From: BOG-1112 sp964635325
GTDB taxonomy: Bacteria > Bdellovibrionota_B > Oligoflexia > Oligoflexales > Bog-1112
Length of the DNA stretch: 39,099 nt
Reading direction: 5' to 3'
Assembly: GCA_964635325.1 (NCBI GenBank)
Contig: CAZWOL010000025.1
Coordinates: forward strand, 1-39,099
The notes beneath the pieces are model-generated. The model saw only the letters and a program-made list of their open reading frames with translations, searched no databases and was not told the DNA's origin. Of this stretch, positions 33,901 through 39,099 are shown one piece after another (positions within the stretch are counted from its first letter, which is position 1; the number at the start of each line of letters is the position of its first letter). Both the position numbers and the translations under genes were made by a program.

Positions 33901-34049
33901 ACAACAGTCACCGTGACAACGGGAAAGTCAACGTTCGGGTACTGATCAATTGGCAGACGTGGGAGAGAGAACAAACCGAAAACGATCAAAACTACGTTGA
34001 GCATCATCGCAAAAACGGGTCTGCGAATTGAGATCTCCGATAGAATCAT
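30921..34049 (-). CDS. RND efflux pump, inner-membrane transporter (HAE1 type)
   Basis: Proton-driven AcrB-type transporter of 1042 residues, the usual size, working as a trimer in the inner membrane. It has the twelve-helix layout with two large periplasmic loops (after TM1, MLNVVLIVFGLFSLPRLPIDQYPNVDFP, and after TM7). Proton-relay residues are Asp400, Asp401 (GILIDDAI, TM4) and Lys926 (TKNGILL, TM10), matching Asp407, Asp408 and Lys940 of AcrB. Substrates are likely drugs, detergents or lipids; they cannot be predicted. It is last in the order outer-membrane channel, adaptor, pump, 44 bases after the adaptor gene. Confidence 0.95.
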   Translation of the reverse strand: MILSEISIRRPVFAMMLNVVLIVFGLFSLPRLPIDQYPNVDFPVVTVTVVYPGADPASVEQRVLKPLEKAVNGISGLDKLASTAYRSVAQIVLQFVLEKNSDQAAQEVRDKIFAALADIPKEAQTPIVQKFDIGGAPIMNISLTGESIPYGQLSQIAKDVVVPSLERVTGVAAVNTAGIREREVQIFVDRARLASFGLSPSDIVQSIQLQNLDYPAGKVQNDKNYWTVRVKGRLANGDEIAQLPILSGNNSNLRISDVASVQDVIAEEETASFVDKTPTILMNLQKQSGTNTPQVASQARVAIEKLKSKLPEGARLEIVSDNTVYIKGSIDGVKLDLWLGALLATFIVLIFLRNLRVTLISATALPTAVIATFAFLHAMGFSLNMMSTLGLSLSIGILIDDAIIVIENIFRHRAMGKGPALAAKDATSEIGLAVFATTLTIGSVFVPVAFMEGIIGRFFYQFGLTVTFAVMVSLFVAFTLTPMLAARFLQDGEEEPKNPTLNKLWHKLEHAFVWMDKSYKAILQWCLHHRGLTLMAGLFTFILSFVLLRFVPVSFFPKEDKSQFQISYTLPEGTTLDRAKIRALEMSERLRAYPGVEKVITAIANNNEKKPNKANLDILLIDKEKRSYTQFQLMDRVRKEMVPDFIADGSEVIISESGQNNGGGRTQTIQLIFKSDDWDKLIAFTEQLAQFIRENIPEAVDISTSKPKTQKEYRVAVDPGRAADLGVSTAQVGNVVWSLFQGDKISEFEDKGVTHDVRLRISDKDRVDAQDIAALQLPNRRGQLVSLGAIAHISEADSPSMIERMDGQRQVAVLANFTGKDLNAASTKIQGFVDKNMPSNMSMILAGQTDIMKKSIASILQAMLLAILLVFMILCAQYERFLAPMVIMAALPLSLTGAFGSLLITGQMMSIYTMIGIILLMGIVTKNGILLVDFALQRIRAGLSVDEALLEAGPIRLRPILMTTFAAGGGMIPIAIGHGAGGEARSPMGVAVIGGLLMSTLLTLVIVPCLFSVVEQGMERLRSRRKGSHDSNDEAMEKQLTS

Positions 34050-34093
34050 AGAACACCTTTATAGTGTGTTTTAAGTACCAGCGTATTGATTCG

Positions 34094-35071
34094 TCAGTTC
34101 AACGTTGCTTCTGCATAAGAACCAGGAACAACTTTTGCGTTTGCATCTTGTAACTTCACAGTGATTTCAAAGGTGCGTGTCTTTTGCATAATCACCGGCA
34201 CCATGCGAATAATCTGAGCCTTGCCTGAATACGCTGCAGAAGGAACAGTGACGGTCATCTCTGCTCCCACTGCGACTGTACTCATCAGTCGTTCGGGCAC
34301 TTGCAACGTAATCTCAGGGGCAGATGTATCATAAACTTCGAACACAGGTGTACCTACAGGCACGTTCTCACCTTCGTGCTTCATCTGCGAGGCAACTACG
34401 CAGTCATAGGGAGCCGCTAGGCGCGTATCTTGTAAGGCATTCTGTGCTGTCGCAAGCTCGATCTCTGCAAGTTTGAGACTAAGGTCTGCTTGATTATAAG
34501 CAGCGCGCATTTTATCGAAAACAGTTTCGGTCGAAGCGTTGTCATCTTTCAATTGTTTTTCACGTTTATAATCTTTCTCAGCAACCTCTAAAGCAACCTT
34601 AGCTTGGTCGCGATGCGCTTTTGCAAGAGCCAAACGCAAGACATAGTCACGATCATCTAGGGTTCCTAAAACCTCACCCTTCTTCACTGCTTTGCCTGGC
34701 TTCACCTTGATTTCAGAAACAAAACCTGCGGTACGGAAAGCTATCTGTGAATTGCGTATAGCGGAGACTGTACCCGTGAGTCGATAGTCCGAGTCTTTTT
34801 TGTGTTGAGCTTCACCCATCGCAACACCATCATAACTCTTTGATGTATGAACGCCAGGGATGGCTTCGACTGGAGCTGTTGATGTCACTGCAGAATGAGA
34901 AGCTTCCTCCTTCTTAGGTTCTGTCTTTGCTGCTTCATTCGCATGCTCTTTTGCGGGAACAGTAGTCTTTGCACTATCCAGGGAAACTTTCTCCCCCGTA
35001 CATGCTGTTGCAGTGAAAGTTAGTAACAATGTTAGCAACGGCAAGCTAAGCTTGGATTGAATAATACGCAT
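34094..35071 (-). CDS. RND efflux periplasmic adaptor (membrane fusion protein)
   Basis: The adaptor joins the RND pump to the TolC-like channel. ATGs at 35077 and 35071 are in frame; AGAGGA sits at 0 bases from the first and about 5 from the second, so 35071 (325 residues) is better. A lipoprotein-like signal ends at TATAC (Cys24 in this numbering). Next comes a 45-residue Lys/Glu/Ala/Thr-rich linker, longer than usual. Then the split biotinyl-lipoyl domain (IAFRTAGFVSEIKVKPGKAV, later LQDTRLAAPYDCVV), a coiled-coil hairpin (LALAKAHRDQAKVALEVAEK to LKLAEIELATAQNAL), and the beta-barrel domain. Ten bases separate it from the TolC-like gene. Confidence 0.93.
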   Translation of the reverse strand: MRIIQSKLSLPLLTLLLTFTATACTGEKVSLDSAKTTVPAKEHANEAAKTEPKKEEASHSAVTSTAPVEAIPGVHTSKSYDGVAMGEAQHKKDSDYRLTGTVSAIRNSQIAFRTAGFVSEIKVKPGKAVKKGEVLGTLDDRDYVLRLALAKAHRDQAKVALEVAEKDYKREKQLKDDNASTETVFDKMRAAYNQADLSLKLAEIELATAQNALQDTRLAAPYDCVVASQMKHEGENVPVGTPVFEVYDTSAPEITLQVPERLMSTVAVGAEMTVTVPSAAYSGKAQIIRMVPVIMQKTRTFEITVKLQDANAKVVPGSYAEATLN

Positions 35072-35081
35072 GGGCATCCTC

Positions 35082-36407
35082 TTAAGGTTTGGTGAATTGT
35101 GGTCGACCTTCGCCTAAGGCCTTTTGACATTTCAACTGGGAAGAAATCCAATCGGTTTGAGCCGTAACATTGCGAATTTTAGATCCCGTAGCAGATGTCT
35201 CAGCAAGAACAAGATCGGTCGCTGAACGTGTACCTGCACTGAAGCGTACCTTCTCAATACGATAGGCTTCTGTCGCTTGCTCATCTGCAACCTTTGCCAA
35301 CTCTAGGGATTCACGAGCAGCCCTAAGATTAGCAAAGGCACTCAAGACATCCATACGTACCATTGTCTCGACACCACGAACACCTTCTTCAGCCTGAACC
35401 TGACGTTGTGAGGCCTCACGAATAGCAAAAACACTCGATCCATTATTCCAAATATCCCAACTCGCTTGAATACCGTAACTACGAACTTGGCGCTGTGAAC
35501 TAAAAGCCGAGAGCTCCCCATAGTTGTGTTCGTACTGAAGAAAAACATTCACATTTGGGACAAATTGGGTGTATGCCAACTTTTTGCCATAACCAGCGAT
35601 GTCCGCACCTTCTCGCGCCTTCGTAAGCTCTACTCTTCTTGCAAAAGCTGTTGTCAGAGCCTGCTCACTTTCCATAGAGAGTGCACTGATTTGTGGAAGA
35701 GAATTGTCGAGATTAATCTCTGCATCTGGAGCTAGACCAACAGCTTCGCGCAATGATGCAAAAGCAATCTCACGGAAAGCACGAGCCTGTGCTGAGCGAG
35801 TTTTGGATTCAGATACCATAAGTTCTAATTTGAGAACATCACCGCGGTTGAGGCGTTCAGCACGTTCAAGAGCTCTAGCATCTTTAAGCTGACTCTCAGT
35901 TGCAAGAATCGAGGCATCAGCAATCGCAAGCTGGCGGTCTGCTTGGTAAGCACGAAGCCATGCTTCTGCAGCTGAGAATGCGACATTGGATTCGGTCAGT
36001 GAGGTTTCCGCTTCCAGAAGTCTTTGGTTTGCCCCCTGCAAACCTGCATTTTGCTGCAAAGCGATTGCACCCGTGATGGGCTGCAGGACCTGTAACTGAC
36101 CCACCTTAGTTTGCTTAGGTCGGATGACTACCAGTTGTCCATTCATTGGAGCAACTTGTGTATCATCAAAACGAACTTCGTTGTAATTGACTTTGACGCG
36201 AGGACCCAGATCAGACCACGAGCCACGTTTTTTTTCTCTCTGCGCCTGTTCACCTGCCTGCGCTGACTTAAGCAACGGAGAGACCGTAAGAGCACGACTG
36301 ATCGTCTCTTCTATGGACATTCGACTTGCATTTGCAGAAGGTGAAGCGTCTGCAGCATTACCTAGAGAACTCGTTATGAGAAAAAGTACCGAATACAGCC
36401 TCTTCAT
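35082..36407 (-). CDS. TolC-family outer-membrane efflux protein
   Basis: Outer-membrane channel of a tripartite pump. The ATG at 36407 has AGGGAAG upstream and starts a signal peptide (MKRLYSVLFLITSSLGNAADA); an earlier in-frame start at 36449 would put 14 polar residues before it and is rejected. The 441 residues hold two structural repeats of long helices, e.g. SLTESNVAFSAAEAWLRAYQ and MVRMDVLSAFANLRAARESL, with beta-strand segments near FVPNVNVFLQYEH and GIQASWDIWNNGS. It is the first gene of the three-gene pump operon. No regulator gene of TetR or MarR type is adjacent. Confidence 0.93.
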   Translation of the reverse strand: MKRLYSVLFLITSSLGNAADASPSANASRMSIEETISRALTVSPLLKSAQAGEQAQREKKRGSWSDLGPRVKVNYNEVRFDDTQVAPMNGQLVVIRPKQTKVGQLQVLQPITGAIALQQNAGLQGANQRLLEAETSLTESNVAFSAAEAWLRAYQADRQLAIADASILATESQLKDARALERAERLNRGDVLKLELMVSESKTRSAQARAFREIAFASLREAVGLAPDAEINLDNSLPQISALSMESEQALTTAFARRVELTKAREGADIAGYGKKLAYTQFVPNVNVFLQYEHNYGELSAFSSQRQVRSYGIQASWDIWNNGSSVFAIREASQRQVQAEEGVRGVETMVRMDVLSAFANLRAARESLELAKVADEQATEAYRIEKVRFSAGTRSATDLVLAETSATGSKIRNVTAQTDWISSQLKCQKALGEGRPQFTKP

Positions 36408-36522
36408 CACAGCTTCCCTTGCACAAAGTTCTAGTGGAACAGTACACAAACTCTACTGCAAAAGTAGGTCAGATGCAAACACGTCAACTTGCCACTATGA
36501 TGCTTGTGAAAAAAAGTTTGAA

Positions 36523-37935
36523 CTAAGGATCCAGATTTCCTAAACGGTAGACTTCCAGCTGACGATAACGGATAGGATCTTTAATCCACGTCTTAGCTTC
36601 GCCAGTTGCTTTGGCAATAAGCTCTTCGTTAGAAGTTCCTTTGGGGAGCGTATTCTTTAGGTAGATCAGATAAGACAAAGCAACTGGAGCTGCAAAGGAT
36701 GAGCCTATGCCATTTTTCTGTAGTGGAGCTTCTTCATCTAGCCTTTCTGTGACAAAATGAACATAACAAGCTGGTAAATTACCTTTTAGAGATCCATGTT
36801 CTCCAAGAGAGACCGCAAAATCGATACATTTTGCTGACTTTTCTAATATTGGTACAATTCGAGTATCCATTGAACCTTCGATAGGTATAGGAAACATTGG
36901 CTTTCCAAAACCTGCGACTCGAACTACATTTTTAAATTTAGTACAATCAATTAAGTGATCTTCTCTGATAGATTTCACTCTATAGTCCGCAAGCTGGTCG
37001 ATTGCTTGAATAACAATACTATCGCGTCGAGAGTACAGAGGAGCAAAAAACTCTTCGAGGTCAAGTCGTATCATAATCTCTGCTGCCGATCTTGCTTCTT
37101 CGGGACTGCATATACCAGCTAGCAGATATTGAATATGAGAAATGTCTGGTGAAAACGAAAAATTGAGAAAATCAATTTTGTGCTTCTGTATTAGCTCTTC
37201 GATTGCTAACCTTGCAGATCGAATTAGCTGTCTGTATTTTTCAGTATTTCCAACTTCCTTCATGCGACAGAAATCAACGCCAAATTCTTGCGCTACTTTG
37301 TATGGAAAACCATTATTTTCGATCGCAACAAATTCTGCATCAGGATTATATTCCGCTAGTTTAGTAACAATATATGTACCATGGCCTACCTTCTTGGAAG
37401 CATCGTGCCATTTATCCTCGGAAATAATGTCCTTTAGAAAGTTGTAAACTGGCTTTAAGAGAACTGAAGGTAATGTTGGGTATTTATCTCGAAGAAGCTC
37501 GGTTATTTTCAAAAAAATAGGATGAACATTTACTGTTTCACTATAGGAAACAAGTGTCCCACCCGCATCAAAAGTAAGGTAATCTAAAACCTTGTGCTGA
37601 TATCCGAGAAGTGTAGGTTTTGCTAATCCATCATCCATAACAAGAATGCGTTGGCCAAGACTTTTTTCTTTTGCTGCTTTAGCTCTGAATCTGGTTTCTT
37701 CGAAAGCAAGATCACTGGATAGCATCTGATCTTCAATTGTAGTTTTGGCTTCGATAAGGGCCATTTCAGCTTCTCTTTGAAGAAGCATAGAACTCGAAGA
37801 ATCACATGCAATACTATCTGTAGAGTTTGGCTTGGACACTTTTTGAGCAGTCCAAGACCTGCTCTCCGCAGAACAACGAATCTGAAAAACAACCAACCAA
37901 ATCAGCAAGCTAATTGAAATTTTTTTAATACACAT
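36523..37935 (-). CDS. Secreted divergent subtilisin-like (S8) serine protease
   Basis: The ATG at 37935 (GGAG 5 bases upstream) gives 470 residues; a TTG one codon earlier is also open. Signal peptide MCIKKISISLLIWLVVFQIR ends near CSAES. The S8 triad is recognisable in the right order, numbered from the TTG: Asp102 or Asp103 in ILVMDDG, His186 in GHGTYIV, Ser414 in GSSFAAP (family GTSMAxP), with oxyanion Asn259 in FLNFSFS. Spacing from Asp to His is long (about 84 residues) with an insertion near 130-180. A helical pre-segment (about 50-95, EAEMALIEAKTTIEDQ) may be a propeptide. The enzyme may be active but is divergent. Homologues outside S8 cannot be excluded without a profile search. Confidence 0.78.
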   Translation of the reverse strand: MCIKKISISLLIWLVVFQIRCSAESRSWTAQKVSKPNSTDSIACDSSSSMLLQREAEMALIEAKTTIEDQMLSSDLAFEETRFRAKAAKEKSLGQRILVMDDGLAKPTLLGYQHKVLDYLTFDAGGTLVSYSETVNVHPIFLKITELLRDKYPTLPSVLLKPVYNFLKDIISEDKWHDASKKVGHGTYIVTKLAEYNPDAEFVAIENNGFPYKVAQEFGVDFCRMKEVGNTEKYRQLIRSARLAIEELIQKHKIDFLNFSFSPDISHIQYLLAGICSPEEARSAAEIMIRLDLEEFFAPLYSRRDSIVIQAIDQLADYRVKSIREDHLIDCTKFKNVVRVAGFGKPMFPIPIEGSMDTRIVPILEKSAKCIDFAVSLGEHGSLKGNLPACYVHFVTERLDEEAPLQKNGIGSSFAAPVALSYLIYLKNTLPKGTSNEELIAKATGEAKTWIKDPIRYRQLEVYRLGNLDP

Positions 37936-38126
37936 CAACTCTCCGAACGCGAGTCCTCACAGTCGTCGTAGAACTAGCTTTCCAATTATTTCGCTTACAT
38001 TTCAATAGTGTAAGCTAGGATTTTTCCAGACAATCGTAGCAGCATTCTCAGAGTATTTGGGGCGCATATTTTCGAATAAAATTTTTCTGCGATTTGTCTA
38101 ATAATACTATTTTGCCCAATCTTCAC

Positions 38127-38140
38127 ACAGGTTGACCTGT
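38127..38140. promoter_or_regulatory. Operator-like palindrome upstream of the protease gene
   Basis: ACAGGT-TG-ACCTGT, perfect 6-base arms around 2 bases. It lies in the 269-base spacer between the Hint gene stop and the protease start, about 190 bases before the protease ATG. No gene is convincing in this spacer; an open frame at 37995-38201 lacks a good start. Confidence 0.4.
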
Positions 38141-38204
38141 CACAAACACCAAAAAAATAGCACCCGTGTTCTGGCCTATTGAAAAAAAACATTTCACTCA
38201 ATGA

Positions 38205-38972
38205 CTATTTATTAAACTTAAACTTGCTCACCACATCTTCCGGTGAATTTTCCCAAAGAGCATCACCCACAGTTATTCCTTCCGCGAATAAAATATGTCC
38301 ATTTGGACTATCCTTATTAAGCCAAACATTGAACACCTCTTCTTGAACAAGAGATCTCTTTATATCCACTATATCAAGAGGCTTCCCATCGTATCTTACA
38401 AGTGCATTCCCGATTTGTAATGCCTCAGCATCGACCAAAGACCCACTGTGCAACAACACAGAATGATTTGGTGTCAAAGAAAGTTCAGAACCATCAATTA
38501 GCTTAATTACAACAAGACTACCTTCTTCCTCTCCAGCACTCCAATAGTCGATTTCCGCAGTATCGTACTGCATATTGTCCATGGTTGCATTAGCAGCTGG
38601 CACCACGAATTGATAGATCTCACGATTCTTTACAACGATCTCAATGGGTAGCCATTGCTTAGTATTCGTTGCTACTTCGATTACCAGAACCTTTGTTCCC
38701 TTAGCTAGACAACTACAAAAGCACCATGCCATAAAATTGTGTTTCTTCACCCCACATATTGGGACTCTAAGCAAACCATCCGCACCATAGTTCCCGTAAT
38801 TAAACTCCTCCTCCGTAACACAATGGGTCTCATATGAATCTTGCAATTGTTCAGCACACTCTGACTTCGTCATTGCTCCCCCACAGTGGGTCTTAAATTT
38901 TGGATCTGCAAGACGGTTTTCAGCATGCAAAGCTATCGATGTTAAAGTCAAAGCAATAGTCAAAAATCTCAT
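38205..38972 (-). CDS. Secreted Cys-rich protein with Hint (hedgehog/intein) domain
   Basis: The frame opens at GTG (38981); the ATG at 38972 has GGAG 8 bases upstream and starts the signal peptide MRFLTIALTLTSIALHA, giving 255 residues. Residues about 18-85 are a Cys-containing exported segment (CGG, ECAEQ, THC, ICG, then WCFCSC). The Hint domain begins at CLAKGTKVLV (Cys88 from the ATG, block A), has block B IKLIDGSELSLTPNHSVLL with the TxxH motif, and ends VFNVW...GHILFAEGITV. The terminal HN of true inteins is absent (GD follows), so splicing is unlikely; an N-terminal thioester-type self-cleavage as in hedgehog or bacterial intein-like domains is possible. Partner or cargo is unknown. 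The subtilase gene is next on the same strand, 269 bases away. Confidence 0.78.
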   Translation of the reverse strand: MRFLTIALTLTSIALHAENRLADPKFKTHCGGAMTKSECAEQLQDSYETHCVTEEEFNYGNYGADGLLRVPICGVKKHNFMAWCFCSCLAKGTKVLVIEVATNTKQWLPIEIVVKNREIYQFVVPAANATMDNMQYDTAEIDYWSAGEEEGSLVVIKLIDGSELSLTPNHSVLLHSGSLVDAEALQIGNALVRYDGKPLDIVDIKRSLVQEEVFNVWLNKDSPNGHILFAEGITVGDALWENSPEDVVSKFKFNK

Positions 38973-39099
38973 TTTAGCCACTCCATTAAAAATTTGTTTA
39001 AAAAATCACTCTTCCAATTTATCGCAACTAACTTGCCCATATGTATTCCAGCTTCCTATGAAAGGGACTGGAGCAATGCCTAGTCGAAGAAAATGTTGA

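Noticed and set aside
37995..38201. 68-residue minus-strand open frame between the Hint and protease genes
   Set aside because: Starts at TTG without a Shine-Dalgarno and has no recognisable pattern; more likely leader sequence.
39058..39099. Plus-strand frame of 13 residues ending at the right edge
   Set aside because: Too short to support; nothing else is visible between 38982 and 39099.
1..39099. CRISPR array, insertion sequence, prophage or integrative element
   Set aside because: No regularly spaced direct repeats, transposase, integrase or terminal repeats were seen; the only repeats are REP-like elements.

Overview
The window reads as chromosome of a Gram-negative, respiring bacterium. 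Supporting genes are a complex I peripheral-arm operon, cytochrome bd, a tripartite RND pump with a TolC-type channel, an outer-membrane beta-barrel and several Sec-exported proteins. The mix of a fused nuoCD, exported eukaryote-like kinases, Sel1 repeats, TPR proteins and a secreted Hint protein suggests a host- or prey-associated lineage (Bdellovibrionota/Oligoflexia-like or an intracellular proteobacterium). No rRNA or marker gene fixes the taxonomy, so this is only a guess. No CRISPR array, insertion sequence, integrase or phage module was found.

Layout. 1-1903: a possible His-rich gene end, then two overlapping minus-strand exported genes; the first-transcribed one has a fold resembling contractile-phage tail-tube proteins. 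2123-4330 (minus): aspS followed at once by ridA. 4478-11236 (plus): nuoCD, nuoE, nuoF, nuoG, nuoI and an RluA-type pseudouridine synthase; nuoA, B, H and J-N are absent here. 11354-15954 (plus): two large TPR-type proteins flanking a small Cys-rich protein, with a REP-like element. 16057-16133: tRNA-Val(UAC). 16209-18802 (minus): two paralogous Ser/Thr kinases, each with an N-terminal signal peptide. 18960-21897 (minus): miaE-cydA-cydB with a palindromic operator at its promoter. 22027-23196 (plus): a diaminopimelate-decarboxylase-like enzyme. 23202-24068 (minus): a persulfide-dioxygenase-like metallo-hydrolase. 24340-26494 (plus): a Uup-type ABC-F ATPase and a small charged protein whose 3' end overlaps a convergent exported Sel1 protein (26426-27670). 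27837-30743 (plus): an exported alpha/beta hydrolase, a small OMP and an M18 aminopeptidase. 30744-30920: inverted REP-like elements. 30921-36407 (minus): TolC-like, adaptor and RND pump genes, in that transcription order. 36523-38972 (minus): a secreted divergent subtilase and a secreted Hint-domain protein.

How the genes work together. NuoCDEFG and NuoI form the NADH-oxidising and Fe-S wire part of complex I; cytochrome bd is a high-affinity quinol oxidase co-transcribed with the O2-using tRNA hydroxylase MiaE, which hints at an oxygen-linked regulon. The most unusual content is exported: two kinases that would find no ATP in the periplasm, a tail-tube-fold protein with a signal peptide, a Sel1 protein, a subtilase and a Hint protein. 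These are the best candidates for an undescribed secretion or host-interaction function. Functions are inferred from motifs read by eye; no database search was run.
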